Assembly (NCBI GenBank): GCA_902729415.1
Contig: CACVCF010000667.1
Location: 1 to 64,000, forward strand
Source: Terasakiella magnetica
Lineage (GTDB): Bacteria; Pseudomonadota; Alphaproteobacteria; Rhodospirillales; Magnetospirillaceae
Reading direction: 5' to 3'
DNA: 64,000 nt
The translations under genes were made by a program, and so were the position numbers. Each line of letters opens with the position of its first letter. The stretch's first letter is position 1. Shown here piece by piece: positions 8,679 to 18,346 of the stretch. Below the pieces are notes generated by a model. That model searched no databases, was not told where the DNA came from, and worked only from the letters and a program-made list of their open reading frames with translations.

Positions 8679-9065
8679 TCAACGGACCGGGGTCGAGGCC
8701 GGGACAAAGCCGATCAGGCGGTCATTGCCCTCGTTATAGGGCTGGGCATAGCAGGTGGGGCGGCCAAGAGTGTTGTAGCAGTATACCTGGGGTGGTGGAG
8801 CGGGACGTTCCACGTAATCGATGCAGTAATAGGTTTCGCCCCGTTCGGCCCGCGGCGATGAGCAGTCCTTGCCGGTGATCCAGCCGATGATGTGATCGGC
8901 GACCGTCTTGCGGGTGTTGATGAGGCTGAAGGCCTCCAACTGCATGAAGGTGTAGACGTCAGGCAGGGGGGTTGGTGCGACCTTGAAGCCGCTTGCGGAA
9001 AAAAATCCGCACCCGCTCAGAAGCATTACCCCAGCCATGGCGGCACTACGCCAAATCATTGCCAT
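8679..9065 (-). CDS. Small lipoprotein, cysteine-rich, unknown function
   Basis: A 128-aa envelope protein with a clear lipoprotein signal peptide (lipobox LLSGC near residue 19). The mature part contains several further cysteines (GKDCSS, YYCIDY, VYCYN, TCYAQ), which could form disulfides in the periplasm. I recognise no domain. The start is ATG 9065; ATG 9059 is equally possible. It diverges from the YfgM-like gene, and the 220-nt spacer upstream shows no obvious gene. Confidence 0.75.
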   Translation of the reverse strand: MAMIWRSAAMAGVMLLSGCGFFSASGFKVAPTPLPDVYTFMQLEAFSLINTRKTVADHIIGWITGKDCSSPRAERGETYYCIDYVERPAPPPQVYCYNTLGRPTCYAQPYNEGNDRLIGFVPASTPVR

Positions 9066-9285
9066 GCATCCCTTCTTTGACCTTATCCCAGTGTGAGACG
9101 CCAGGGCCTGGGAATCAATGGGCAGTTTCTGCCCATGGCCCGCGACCCTGAACGGCTTGATATGGGAAGGGCTTCCGTGGCGATGTATTTTACAACGCCG
9201 TATTTGCCAAGGCGCTTCCGGCAGACTATCTTACGGCGCGGCTGCCGTCATGACATGGCGCCCCCGCCCGCATGGAGAGTGACCC

Positions 9286-9969
9286 TTGACCGATAAGAAC
9301 GATGATGCCGCCACCGATCTCCTGATCAAGGAGGTGGATGAGGATTTGCGGCACGACCAGCTCCACGCTCTATGGAAGCAGTACGGCGGAGTCTTGTTGG
9401 GGGGCGCGGTCGCCCTGGTTCTGTCGGTGGCCGGATGGCAGGGCTGGAACGCCTGGGAGATGAAGCAGCGCCAGTCGGCGTCGTTGCATTATTCCGAGGC
9501 TGTCACTCTGGTCGAGCAAGGCAAGAAGGATGAGGCCGCCGAGCTGTTGACCAAGCTGGCTGCCGAGGGCGGCAAGGGCTACAAGGTTCTGTCCGAGTTG
9601 AGGTTGGCGGATCTGCGTCAGCAGGCGGGTGACTTGCCTGGTGCGGTGGCCATCTATCAGCGTGTCGCCGCCGATTCGTCGGTCGACAAGGTCTATCGTG
9701 ACATGTCCATCATTCGCGCCGCCTATCTCCAACTGGACAGCGGCGATGCCGCCGCCGTGGAGAAGAGTGTCGAGGCTTTGGCGGTCGAGGCCAGTTCCTG
9801 GCGCCATTCGGCACGAGAAATTCAAGCGCTGGCGGCGTTGCGGCGCGGCGATACCACGCGGGCTGCCGATCTGTTCGGTAAAATCGCCGAGGACGCCGGT
9901 GCGCCGCAGGGGCTGCGGGCCCGTGCCGCCGAGATGCTGGCTGCCACCAGCCAACGGGCGAGGAGCTGA
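9286..9969 (+). CDS. YfgM-like TPR membrane protein
   Basis: A 227-aa protein with one N-terminal membrane helix (about 36-54, following WKQYGG) and a periplasmic helical repeat domain. It matches the tetratricopeptide family that includes YfgM, the ancillary SecYEG/PpiD-associated chaperone factor. DLLIKEVDEDLRHDQLHALW before the helix is typical. It starts at TTG 9286 and sits six bases before bamB and then der, an order conserved in many proteobacteria, which supports the assignment to envelope biogenesis. Confidence 0.85.
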   Translation: MTDKNDDAATDLLIKEVDEDLRHDQLHALWKQYGGVLLGGAVALVLSVAGWQGWNAWEMKQRQSASLHYSEAVTLVEQGKKDEAAELLTKLAAEGGKGYKVLSELRLADLRQQAGDLPGAVAIYQRVAADSSVDKVYRDMSIIRAAYLQLDSGDAAAVEKSVEALAVEASSWRHSAREIQALAALRRGDTTRAADLFGKIAEDAGAPQGLRARAAEMLAATSQRARS

Positions 9970-9975
9970 TCGTCC

Positions 9976-11307
9976 ATGTGGACCTTCGTCATGTCGCGTC
10001 GGATCATAGGGGCGCTGTTGGTCGGCCTGTCGCTGACCGCCTGCGATACCTGGCTTGGCGAAAACAAGCCTCCGCCTTTGCCGGGCAAGCGCATCTCCAT
10101 TCTGACCCGTGAACGCATGGTTGAGCCCGAGATCAGCGGCCCGGTCGCCAAGATCATCCTGCCGCCGCCCGAACCCAATGACGATTGGCCGCAGGCTGGG
10201 GGCTATTCCAACCACGCCATGCACCATGTCATGGTTTCCGATACCCTTAATGAGGCGTGGCAACGCTATGTCGGTGTTGGCTCGGGCAAGCGCCGCAAGC
10301 TGCTGGCGCAGCCCATCGTGGCCGAAGGTCGGATATTCACGGTTGACGCCGCCTCTTCTGTTGCCGCCCTGGATGCCAGGACCGGCTCCAAACTGTGGGA
10401 TACCGAGCTGGCTCCCGAGGAAGTCGCTGATGTTTACACCAGTGGCGGGCTGGCCTACGAAGACGGCATGCTGTTCGTCGCCACCGGCTTTGCCCAGGTG
10501 GTGGCCGTCAATGCCAAGACCGGCAAGATCGCTTGGCGTCAGACCCTGTCCGGCCCCATGCGCGGCGCTCCCACTGTGCGCGGCGGGCGTGTTTTCGTGG
10601 TGACCGTCGATAATCAGACCCACGCCCTGGCCGCCGAGGACGGTGCCGTTCTGTGGACCCATTCGGGGATTTCAGAAATGGCCGGTCTGCTGGCGGGCAA
10701 CAGCCCCGCCGTCAACGGCAATGTGGTCTATGTTCCCTATTCCTCGGGCGAGCTGTTCGCGCTGCGGGTCGATACCGGCTCGATGGTGTGGCAGGATTCG
10801 CTGACCTCGGTGCGCCGGACCGAGAACGTTGCCTCGCTGATGGATATCCGCGGGCGGCCCATCGTTGATCGGGGGCGTGTCTACGCTATCAGCAATGGCG
10901 ACATGCTGGTCTGCTTTGACGAGAAGAATGGGCGCAGGGTCTGGGAAAAGGAAATTGGCGGCGTCCAAAATCCGTGGATCGCGGGCGATTATCTCTACCT
11001 CATCACCAACAATAACGAGGCGCTGGCCCTGGAAGCCAAGACCGGCCGGATCGTGTGGGTGACCCAGATGCAGACCTGGGAAGATTCCAAGGAAAAGAAG
11101 GGCCGCATCCTGTGGAGCGGCCCGGTGCTGGCCTCCGACCGCCTGATTCTGGCAAGCTCGGATGGCAAGCTGGTGTCGCTGTCGCCCTATACCGGGGACA
11201 TGCTGGGCTGGGAGAAGGCCTCCGATGAGGTAAACATCGCGCCCATCGTCGCCAACGGCACTCTCTATGTCCTGTCCGATGACGGATTCCTCACCGCCTA
11301 TCGTTGA
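9976..11307 (+). CDS. bamB: Outer-membrane assembly lipoprotein BamB, PQQ-repeat beta-propeller
   Basis: Lipoprotein component of the BAM complex that inserts beta-barrels into the outer membrane. The signal peptide ends at lipobox LTAC, giving a mature lipid-anchored protein. Propeller blades follow, with repeated PQQ-type signatures such as AALDARTGSKLWDTEL, VAVNAKTGKIAWRQ, FALRVDTGSMVWQD and ALEAKTGRIVWV. Length of 443 aa is somewhat longer than E. coli BamB because of a proline-rich linker after the lipobox. ATG 9991 is an alternative start. It is flanked by the YfgM-like gene and der in the conserved order. Confidence 0.9.
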   Translation: MWTFVMSRRIIGALLVGLSLTACDTWLGENKPPPLPGKRISILTRERMVEPEISGPVAKIILPPPEPNDDWPQAGGYSNHAMHHVMVSDTLNEAWQRYVGVGSGKRRKLLAQPIVAEGRIFTVDAASSVAALDARTGSKLWDTELAPEEVADVYTSGGLAYEDGMLFVATGFAQVVAVNAKTGKIAWRQTLSGPMRGAPTVRGGRVFVVTVDNQTHALAAEDGAVLWTHSGISEMAGLLAGNSPAVNGNVVYVPYSSGELFALRVDTGSMVWQDSLTSVRRTENVASLMDIRGRPIVDRGRVYAISNGDMLVCFDEKNGRRVWEKEIGGVQNPWIAGDYLYLITNNNEALALEAKTGRIVWVTQMQTWEDSKEKKGRILWSGPVLASDRLILASSDGKLVSLSPYTGDMLGWEKASDEVNIAPIVANGTLYVLSDDGFLTAYR

Positions 11308-11331
11308 GGACGTCCCGCTTTCCGGGGTTTT

Positions 11332-12738
11332 ATGCGTATGCCGTTTACTGTTGCCATTATCGGCCGACCCAATGTCGGCAAGTCCACCCTGTTCAACCGT
11401 CTGGTTGGGCGTAAGCTTGCTATCGTCCATGATCTGCCCGGCGTGACCCGTGACCGCCGCGAGGGCTTTGGCAGCCTGATGGGGCTGGATTTCCAGGTGG
11501 TCGATACCGCCGGTTTCGAAGATGAGGGCGGCGACAGCATCGAGGCGCGGATGCGCCGTCAGACCGACATGGCGGTCAGCGAGGCGGATGTGGCTTTGCT
11601 GCTGATCGACGCCCGTGCCGGGGTGACGCCTTTGGACCGCCACTTCGCCGACCATTTGCGGCGCCTGCCGACGCCGGTGATTCTGGTGGCCAATAAATGC
11701 GAGGGCAAGGCGGGAGCGCCGGGTCTCTACGAGGCCTATGGTTTGGGTATGGGCGAGCCGGTGCCGGTTTCCGCCGAGCATGGCGAGGGCATGTACGAGC
11801 TGTTCGAGGCTCTCATGCCCCATGCCAAGAAGGCCGGCGCCTGGGAGGATGAGGAGGAGGAAGACCCCTTCGCACCTCTGGATGCCACCGAACCGGATGA
11901 GATCGAAGGCCCCGACCCCAACCGGCCCCTGAACATGGTCATCGTCGGGCGTCCCAATGTGGGCAAGTCCACCCTGGGCAATCAGCTATTGGGGCAAGAG
12001 CGCCTGTTGACCGGCCCCGAGGCCGGGCTGACCCGTGATTCCATCGCGGTGGAATGGCGGCATCGCGGCCGGGCGGTCAAGCTGGTCGATACCGCGGGTC
12101 TGCGCAAGAAGGCGCAGATCAGTGACGCCATCGAAAAGCTTTCGGTCAGCAACACCATCGAATCCATTCGCCGGGCTGAGGTGGTGATTCTGGTGATGGA
12201 CGCAGCTGCCATTCTCGACAAGCAGGATCTGACCATCGCCCGTCTGGTGGCTGATGAGGGCCGCGCCTTGGTGATCGCTGTCAACAAGTGGGACGTGGTG
12301 GATGATCCGCAGACGGCCCTGAAGCGTCTGCGCGACCGGCTGGAAACATCACTGCCCCAGGTCAAGGGGCTGGCGACGGTGACGCTGTCGGCGCTGACAG
12401 GGCGTGGTATCGAGCGTCTGATGGATGCGGTGCTGGAGACCTGGGATATCTGGAACCGCCGGATTCCCACAGCCCAGCTCAACCGCTGGCTCGAAGAGGC
12501 GATCGAGCGCCATCCGCCGCCCGCTTTGCCTGGCGGCCGACGCTATAAAATCCGCTATATGACCCAAGCCAAGGCACGGCCGCCGACTTTCGTGCTGTTT
12601 GCCACCCGACCGGATCAATTGCCGGAAAGCTATTCCCGCTATCTGGTCAATGGGCTGCGCGAGACCTTCGGGCTTCAAGGGGTGCCGATCCGCCTGTTTG
12701 TGCGCGGCGGCAAAAATCCCTATGTGGATAAGGACTGA
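11332..12738 (+). CDS. der: Ribosome biogenesis GTPase Der (EngA)
   Basis: Essential double-GTPase for 50S ribosome maturation. It has two tandem G domains, each with G1 ([10 protein letters not shown]), G3 (DTAGF and DTAGL) and NKxD (NKCE and NKWD); the first is NKCE rather than the usual NKxD. A C-terminal KH-like domain follows ([15 protein letters not shown]). An acidic linker rich in E and D separates the G domains (about 165-195). Length of 468 aa is normal. It starts 24 nt after bamB and is probably cotranscribed with it. Confidence 0.96.
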   Translation: MRMPFTVAIIGRPNVGKSTLFNRLVGRKLAIVHDLPGVTRDRREGFGSLMGLDFQVVDTAGFEDEGGDSIEARMRRQTDMAVSEADVALLLIDARAGVTPLDRHFADHLRRLPTPVILVANKCEGKAGAPGLYEAYGLGMGEPVPVSAEHGEGMYELFEALMPHAKKAGAWEDEEEEDPFAPLDATEPDEIEGPDPNRPLNMVIVGRPNVGKSTLGNQLLGQERLLTGPEAGLTRDSIAVEWRHRGRAVKLVDTAGLRKKAQISDAIEKLSVSNTIESIRRAEVVILVMDAAAILDKQDLTIARLVADEGRALVIAVNKWDVVDDPQTALKRLRDRLETSLPQVKGLATVTLSALTGRGIERLMDAVLETWDIWNRRIPTAQLNRWLEEAIERHPPPALPGGRRYKIRYMTQAKARPPTFVLFATRPDQLPESYSRYLVNGLRETFGLQGVPIRLFVRGGKNPYVDKD

Positions 12739-12835
12739 ATAACAACATACGACTCTCATAGTTCGTGTGTGAGAGGCATCTCTTGATGTGACGCTTCAAC
12801 TCAGCGATTATCCTCCGCGATGGAGGAGGGTGAGT

Positions 12836-13468
12836 GTGACCGTACGGATTCTGATAGCCGAGGATCAGCAACTGGTGCGCCAGGGTTTGGTAGCGTTGCT
12901 GGCCGTTGACGATGTCACCATTGTCGGTGAGGCCGAGGATGGGCGCGGCGCCATTGAAATGGCTTGTGCGTTGAAACCCGACGTGGTGCTGATGGATCTA
13001 TCCATGCCGGTGCTTGATGGGGTCGAGGCGACCCGACGGATCAAGCAGCAGGTTCCCCAGGTCAAGGTTCTGGTTCTCACCATCGCCAATTGTGAGCGCC
13101 GGGTGGCCGAGGCCATGGCCGCCGGAGCCGACGGTTATGCTCTGAAGAAGCTGGGGCACGGTGAGTTGATGGCCGCCATCGCCGCTGTCTGCGCCGGAAA
13201 AGCCTATCTCGGTCCCGGCCTGTCGGAAGCCTTGGTGCGAGAGCATATGGACGAGGCTGAACTGGGCGGCGGCGGATCCCTGACGGCGCGCGAGCTTCAG
13301 GTGTTGCGTCTGATCGCCGGGGGCTTGAAGAACCGCGAGATCGCAGATCAACTGGGTATCGCCATCAAGACGGTGGAAACACACCGCACCAAGATCATGC
13401 AGAAGCTGGACCTGCATAATTCGGCCGAGCTGGCCGCTTATGCCATCCGCCGTGGCCTGATCGAGTAG
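12836..13468 (+). CDS. NarL/FixJ-type response regulator
   Basis: Response regulator with receiver (about 1-120; AEDQQ, phospho-acceptor Asp in LMDLSMP, Lys in KKLG) and LuxR-type helix-turn-helix (LTARELQVLRLIAGG, then IAIKTVETHRTKIMQKL). I chose GTG 12836, which lies six bases after GGAGGAGG at 12822-12829; GTG 12788 or 12830 would be longer alternatives with poorer spacing. No kinase is adjacent, so the partner is unknown. It converges on the membrane-protein gene with only three bases between stops. Confidence 0.88.
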   Translation: MTVRILIAEDQQLVRQGLVALLAVDDVTIVGEAEDGRGAIEMACALKPDVVLMDLSMPVLDGVEATRRIKQQVPQVKVLVLTIANCERRVAEAMAAGADGYALKKLGHGELMAAIAAVCAGKAYLGPGLSEALVREHMDEAELGGGGSLTARELQVLRLIAGGLKNREIADQLGIAIKTVETHRTKIMQKLDLHNSAELAAYAIRRGLIE

Positions 13469-13471
13469 GGG

Positions 13472-14008
13472 TCAGGCGAACCAGCCTTTCCACCTCTTTG
13501 CGACGGCGTGCATCTTCAGCCGTACCAAGATGGCTGTACGGTGGATCAACCGCCAGGCTCCCCAGCTCTCCAGTTTGGCATGGGCCCAGGCTTTGGCGCC
13601 CGCGACCCAGTCATGGACGCGGACAAACCAGGACACTGTCATCAAGGCGGGTTTGCACAAGGTGTAAAGCCGCGCCACCAGGGCGGTGGCGACCAGTTTG
13701 GCAACGATCAGCACCAAGATGCCCAGCAGAAAGTGACCCTGGGCGATGGCCCACAGCGCCGCCAGCTTGAATGGCAGCACCGTCAGCCCCGGAAGAATGA
13801 AGACCACGGCGGCCCAAAACGGCGGTAGAGCAGCGATTTTGGCCTCGACGCGGGCAACGATGGGAAGCTGCCCCAAACGGGCCATCAAGGCTTTGAGACC
13901 GCGCCAGACATATTCCTCCATTAGCATCAGGAGGACGGCAAACGGGACCAGCACGATGGCAAAGGGAGATCGGTGACGTTGAATAGGGCTAGAGCCGTTT
14001 CCGGTCAA
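13472..14008 (-). CDS. Membrane protein of unknown function
   Basis: Up to 178 aa, with hydrophobic segments at about 15-30, 60-85 and 90-115 and a basic C-terminal tail. I do not recognise the family. The longest reading starts at TTG 14008, but that codon lies inside the left inverted repeat of the MITE-like element at 13989-14225. The original N-terminus or promoter may have been replaced by the insertion. GTG 13954 or ATG 13927 would keep the start outside the element. Confidence 0.65.
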   Translation of the reverse strand: MTGNGSSPIQRHRSPFAIVLVPFAVLLMLMEEYVWRGLKALMARLGQLPIVARVEAKIAALPPFWAAVVFILPGLTVLPFKLAALWAIAQGHFLLGILVLIVAKLVATALVARLYTLCKPALMTVSWFVRVHDWVAGAKAWAHAKLESWGAWRLIHRTAILVRLKMHAVAKRWKGWFA

Positions 14009-14225
14009 TTGGGATCACTCCGTTGTTCCATGCGGCGTATCGGGTGAAAGCCGGAATGCCGCAAATACCCGCTGCATGGACAACCCGAAGGGACGGGCCG
14101 TTTTGCGGCCGCTGCGGTGTCGGATGGCTTGACCGTGGCGCCGCCACGCCCTGCGCCTTCCTTCGTGCATCGCCTCGCAAAGCACCGCCGTCGGGGCGAT
14201 TCCAATTGGCCGGAAAATGCTCTAG
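13989..14225. mobile_element. MITE-like element with 28-bp terminal inverted repeats
   Basis: The 28-bp sequences at 13989-14016 and 14198-14225 are inverted copies of each other with 24 of 28 matches; the outer ends read CTAGAGC and GCTCTAG. The 237-bp unit has no credible gene inside, so it looks like a non-autonomous miniature element. TA at both ends would fit an IS630/mariner-type target, but I cannot see a clear longer target duplication. It explains most of the gene-free stretch 14009-14359. The rest, up to 14359, shows nothing else I can name. Confidence 0.6.
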
Positions 14226-14359
14226 TCATGGCGGTTGAGGCGATTTCCATGGAGATGACATGCAAACGTAAGCTGGGACTGATAGAACCATTTTAGATTG
14301 GCGAGCCACATCGGGCGGCTTGTCATTTTGTCCCTGCCCAGCCTGTCCCAGAGGATACA

Positions 14360-14743
14360 ATGCGGCTTCCCCGTTCTCCACTGACCATTTTCGCCACGCT
14401 TTGCGCCCTGCTGGTTCCCGCAGGGGCGGGGTTGACCGCTCCGGTCTGGCTCATGGTCATGGGGGTGCCGCTGCATCGGGCGGCGGAGATCGGTGCTCGC
14501 ATCGTCGGTGTCACCACCTTGGCCTGTGCCGGGCTGGTCACCGCCTATTGGATTTTCCTCAGGCCCCGCATCACGGCGGAGCGCCTTGCCGCCGGGCCGG
14601 TCCATATCCCCGCACGGATATCGGTCAATCCCGGCCGCGACCGGATGGTCCATACCATTGTCTGGATGCTGTTCGTGGTGCCGTTCGTGCTGATCATCGT
14701 CGGCTTTATCGTCGGCCAGCTCGATCAGGTCTCGGCCGACTGA
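14360..14743 (+). CDS. Small membrane protein of unknown function
   Basis: A 127-aa protein with three predicted membrane segments (about 8-32, 45-68 and 98-120) and a short basic loop between the second and third. No motif is recognisable. It starts at ATG 14360 and stands alone between the MITE-like element and a large palindrome. The composition matches the neighbouring core genes, so I think it is a real native gene, though unassigned. Confidence 0.7.
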   Translation: MRLPRSPLTIFATLCALLVPAGAGLTAPVWLMVMGVPLHRAAEIGARIVGVTTLACAGLVTAYWIFLRPRITAERLAAGPVHIPARISVNPGRDRMVHTIVWMLFVVPFVLIIVGFIVGQLDQVSAD

Positions 14744-14758
14744 TCCTGCTTTTTCTTT

Positions 14759-14794
14759 GGCCGCCCTGTGCCGCAATCGCGGCACAGGGCGGCC
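14759..14794. repeat. Long perfect palindrome
   Basis: A perfect 16-bp stem (14759-14774 with 14779-14794) closes a four-base loop, AATC. It lies 15 nt after the stop of the small membrane protein. No T-run follows on either strand, so it may be a factor-assisted terminator, an mRNA-protecting hairpin or a REP-like element. The remaining stretch to 15052 holds no gene I can support. Confidence 0.6.
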
Positions 14795-15052
14795 CGTGCG
14801 CGCTTACAGCGATCCTTGACCGGGCAATGCTCTGGCGGCTCGGCCCGCGTCGGGCGGGGCGGCTTTGCCTGGGGTAGTCTGCGCTGTGTTTCTGCCGAAG
14901 TCATGACTGAACCCTAGCATATCCGGGGTCTGAGCGCACCTGCTCCGGGCTGTGGTAATATTTCATTGCGGTTTTAATCTCGCTTGGTTAGTTTAATTTA
15001 CCACTGTCGTTGTTGTGGTTGATTGAGCTGCTCTCTGCCTTGGGAGGAGGGC

Positions 15053-16807
15053 GTGCCGTTTGTCATGGGGACGGTCATGACCATCGAGTTCGATATTCGG
15101 TTCGGGCAGGAATTGTGTGATGTTTTTTCTGCCGAGCTTGGCCTGGTGTGCAGCTTCATGGGCGAGGAGGGGCGGATTGTCGCCTCCAGCCTGCGAGAGC
15201 GTGTCGGCACCACCCATGTCATCGCGGCCAAGATCATGCGCGGCGAGATGGATGAATACGGCGTTTCCGCCGAGGAGGCGGCCAAGTCCACCGGTATGCG
15301 AGAAGGCGTTAATATGGGGGTCGATTTCGAAGGCGCCCGGCTGATTAATTTCGGCATTGCCGGTCCTTTGGCAACGGTCCGGCCCCTGGCGCGGATCGTG
15401 CGCTTTTGCGTTACCTCGCTGTTGCGCATCCGTCAGGAGGAAACCACCATCGTTGCCGCTTTCGCTCGTGAAACGGGCGGCATCGGCAAGCAGATGATAG
15501 AGATTGCCGAAGATATCGACGAGGTGGCGGGAAGGGTGGCCGATCAGCAAGTGCTGCTGACCGACTTGCAGCGGGGAATCCGTGATCTGTCGGGCAGCAA
15601 CGAGCGCATCGTCGAGGCGGTCAGCGACACCCTGGCCGGAGCTCAGGCGGCTTCCAACGAAGCGGCGGAATCGCAAAAGCGGGTGCGTCACTCCCTGGGC
15701 GATATCGATCAGGTGGTGCGCATGGTTACCGATGGCCGGGGGCTGTTGCTGGATCTGCAAAATGCCATGGGCAGTGTGGTCAATGTCGCCAACGGTATTG
15801 GCCAGATCGCGCGGCAGACCAATCTGCTGGCCTTGAACGCCACCATTGAATCGGCCCGTGCCGGAGAGCATGGCAAGGGCTTTGCGGTGGTCGCCACCGA
15901 GGTCAAGGAATTGTCACGCAAGGCGGGTATCGCCAGCGCCGAGATCAGAAAAACCCTGGAAGGGCTGACCACCACCGCCGGGCGGCTGGTGGAGCAGGGG
16001 GATGAAAGTGCCACCCGTGCCAGCGGCCTGACCCGTGAAACCACCGCCATCGCTGGAACCATCGATCATATCCGGGTTTCGCTGGCCGATATCGCCGGGC
16101 AGGTCGAGCAAGTGACCGGAGATGCCACCGTCATCCGCGACTCCTCGTCCGAGATGATCGCCGAGATCGACAAGGCCGCCGCCGGGCTTGGGGCGTTCGA
16201 GGGACGCCTGAACGGGGCGCGGGCGCGTCTTCAGGATCTTTTGAACGCGGGTGAACGGCTGGTGGTGCTGACCGCCGAGGCCGGGATCGAAACCCCCGAG
16301 ACCCCCTTTGTCGCCCAGGTCCGCGATAAGGCCCGTGAGATCTCGTCGATACTGGAGCGCGAAGTGTCCGAGGGTCGCATCTCGCCCGAGGTCCTGTTCG
16401 ACGAGGGTTATAGCCCCGTGGTGGGCAGCAATCCCCCGCAATTTCAGGCCGGCTTCGCCGACCTGACCGATCGTTTGTTCCCCTCCATTCTGGAGGGAGT
16501 GCTGGAGAGTAATCCGCGGATCGTTTTTTGTGCTGCGGTGGATCGCAACGGCTATCTGCCTACCCATAACCGGAAATTCTCACATCCCCAGGGACCAGAT
16601 CCGGTGTGGAACGCCGCCCATTGCCGCAATCGTCGCAAATTCGACGACGAGGTCGGGCTGAAGGCCGCGCGTTCTACCAATCCCTTCACGGTCCAGAGCT
16701 ACCGGCGCGATATGGGCAGCGGCAAGATGGCGCTGATGCTCGATGTCTCGGCCCCTATCACCGTCAACGGGCGTCATTGGGGGGCGCTTCGGATCGGCTA
16801 TGTCTGA
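15053..16807 (+). CDS. Soluble methyl-accepting chemotaxis protein
   Basis: Cytoplasmic chemoreceptor without membrane helices. An N-terminal domain (about 10-130) resembles the sugar-diacid recognition domain seen in CdaR regulators. A coiled-coil signalling domain follows, with the hairpin tip carrying the conserved [20 protein letters not shown] and the kinase-control stretch [15 protein letters not shown]. Past the coiled coil is a further domain (about 440-584) with [15 protein letters not shown] and [14 protein letters not shown], a PAS/Cache-like module found at the end of some alphaproteobacterial receptors. So it has sensor domains at both ends. I chose GTG 15053, preceded by GGAGG; ATG 15065 is an alternative. 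Confidence 0.85.
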   Translation: MPFVMGTVMTIEFDIRFGQELCDVFSAELGLVCSFMGEEGRIVASSLRERVGTTHVIAAKIMRGEMDEYGVSAEEAAKSTGMREGVNMGVDFEGARLINFGIAGPLATVRPLARIVRFCVTSLLRIRQEETTIVAAFARETGGIGKQMIEIAEDIDEVAGRVADQQVLLTDLQRGIRDLSGSNERIVEAVSDTLAGAQAASNEAAESQKRVRHSLGDIDQVVRMVTDGRGLLLDLQNAMGSVVNVANGIGQIARQTNLLALNATIESARAGEHGKGFAVVATEVKELSRKAGIASAEIRKTLEGLTTTAGRLVEQGDESATRASGLTRETTAIAGTIDHIRVSLADIAGQVEQVTGDATVIRDSSSEMIAEIDKAAAGLGAFEGRLNGARARLQDLLNAGERLVVLTAEAGIETPETPFVAQVRDKAREISSILEREVSEGRISPEVLFDEGYSPVVGSNPPQFQAGFADLTDRLFPSILEGVLESNPRIVFCAAVDRNGYLPTHNRKFSHPQGPDPVWNAAHCRNRRKFDDEVGLKAARSTNPFTVQSYRRDMGSGKMALMLDVSAPITVNGRHWGALRIGYV

Positions 16808-16815
16808 AGCCGCCG

Positions 16816-17691
16816 CTAATGCTTGGCGCCGCCCTCTTTCTTTTCTTCCTTTTTAGCGCCCTTGGCACCGCCCTTGACCTGATCGGGCTTGAGGAACATC
16901 TGAACCGGTTTCAGCCATTGGCTGGCGCTGTCCGAGCGTTCAGCGCTGGCGGCACGGCCATCACTGGATGACGTCAAGGCGGCGGTCAGGGCGGCGAGGG
17001 CGGTGCGGCCAGCTTGCCGATCCTCGGTCTCGGCCCGAACCGCGAAAACAGCGCGTACCGGCACTGCGGCGGTCGGGCCATTGGGATGGACGGATAGCAT
17101 CCAACTGGCCTTGGCGCCGTCTTCGTCAATCATGCCTTCCTTCGTTACCAACACCTGCCCGCCCACCTGAAGGCCTACGGCATAACGGAGTGGCGGCCCA
17201 CCCTTTGGGGCCGTCAGGCTGAGGCCAAGGGGGATGGGGCTGTCGCCGCGCAGGACCAGTTCGCCTTCCACCGCATAGGCGATACCGTCGGCGTTGCGCA
17301 GCCGGTCCAACTCGGTCTTGAATGAAAACGAGGCCTCATTGGATATGCTCCACCCCACTGGAATTTCCTTGGACTGAAGGGCGCGCTCGACGGTGCGTTT
17401 CAAGGGGTAGAAGTGCTCGTCTTCGGTGGGGGTGAAGCTTTCCCGCTTCTTGGGTGCGGGCAGCAGACCCACGGCTTCGATGCGGAAGGGGCCAAAGCCG
17501 TTACGGACCGGGGCCTGATCTTCCAGGGCGAAGTTATCCACTATCACCTGGACAGTAATGATGGCTGCTTTCGCCGCCGCTGGTGCCGCCGGAGTTGCTG
17601 CCTTTGGAGGATTGGCCGCCACTGCCGCCGCCAAGGGGATACTCAGCACGCACAGACTCAGTAGGGTACGCAGCACGGTTCGATGCATCAT
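16816..17691 (-). CDS. Secreted protein of unknown function
   Basis: A 291-aa protein with a signal peptide (MMHRTVLRTLLSLCVLSIPL, cut near AVAA) followed by an Ala/Pro linker and a beta-rich central region, ending in a Lys/Glu/Gly-rich tail. Probably periplasmic; I recognise no domain. I placed the start at the ATG pair 17691/17688, preceded by AAGGA on the minus strand; the frame extends upstream to 17730 without a better ribosome site. It converges on the chemoreceptor, eight bases from stop to stop. Confidence 0.7.
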   Translation of the reverse strand: MMHRTVLRTLLSLCVLSIPLAAAVAANPPKAATPAAPAAAKAAIITVQVIVDNFALEDQAPVRNGFGPFRIEAVGLLPAPKKRESFTPTEDEHFYPLKRTVERALQSKEIPVGWSISNEASFSFKTELDRLRNADGIAYAVEGELVLRGDSPIPLGLSLTAPKGGPPLRYAVGLQVGGQVLVTKEGMIDEDGAKASWMLSVHPNGPTAAVPVRAVFAVRAETEDRQAGRTALAALTAALTSSSDGRAASAERSDSASQWLKPVQMFLKPDQVKGGAKGAKKEEKKEGGAKH

Positions 17692-17780
17692 AGACTTCCT
17701 TATCCCACCCCTGGCGGGCATTGTGGGCAAACTCAGCGGCTGGTTTCAACCGCGAATGAAAACTTCAAGGCGGCACGAAG

Positions 17781-18344
17781 ATGCAGGAGACGGAAACAGG
17801 CGGCCCGGTCACTGTCAGTATTGCACGGCGGGTCAAGCCGGGCCGTGAGGCGGATTACGAGGCCTGGATCTTGGGGGTCACCACCGAGGTCTCGGCCTGG
17901 CCAGGCTATCTTGGGGCGAACGTGCTGCGCCCGGCGGCGGCGACCGAGTATTCCTATGTCACCATCTACCGCTTTCAGAGCTGGGAGAGCTGCCACGCTT
18001 TTGAAAAGTCCGACCAGCGCCGCGTCTGGCTGGATAAACTCGATGACATGGTCGAGGGTGAGGGCCAAGTCAAGCGGGTGACCGGCCTGGAATTCTGGTT
18101 CGACCTGCCCGAGGTTCCGGCCCAATCGCGCCCGTCCCAACACAAGATGGCGCTGGTGGTGACGCTGGTGGCCTATGTCACCGTGCTGTGCCTGAACCTG
18201 CTTCTCGGCCCTTTCGTCGCGGCATACCCCTTGTGGCTGAAAGCTCTGATCTTTGTTAGCGCCCAGGTGCTGCTGATGACCTATGTCTTCATGCCCCAGG
18301 TGACACGGCTGTTACGCCGTTGGCTGTACCATCCCGAGAGATAG
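17781..18344 (+). CDS. ABM-domain protein with C-terminal membrane anchor
   Basis: A 187-aa protein. Residues 8-110 match the antibiotic-biosynthesis-monooxygenase/ferredoxin-like fold (VSIARRVKPGREADYEAW, then GYLGANVLRP and FWFDLP). Two membrane helices follow (about 125-145 and 150-170). Membrane-anchored ABM proteins of this kind are common in proteobacteria, but their substrate is not known. It begins at ATG 17781, 89 nt from the divergent secreted-protein gene, and ends two bases before the convergent phosphoesterase. Confidence 0.8.
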   Translation: MQETETGGPVTVSIARRVKPGREADYEAWILGVTTEVSAWPGYLGANVLRPAAATEYSYVTIYRFQSWESCHAFEKSDQRRVWLDKLDDMVEGEGQVKRVTGLEFWFDLPEVPAQSRPSQHKMALVVTLVAYVTVLCLNLLLGPFVAAYPLWLKALIFVSAQVLLMTYVFMPQVTRLLRRWLYHPER

Positions 18345-18346
18345 CC

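Noticed and set aside
12753..12775. CTCTCA/TGAGAG hairpin after der
   Set aside because: Only six base pairs with a long loop and no T-run; too weak to call.
14005..14265. An 86-codon open frame on the minus strand
   Set aside because: It covers the MITE-like element, has no ribosome site and no coding-like composition.
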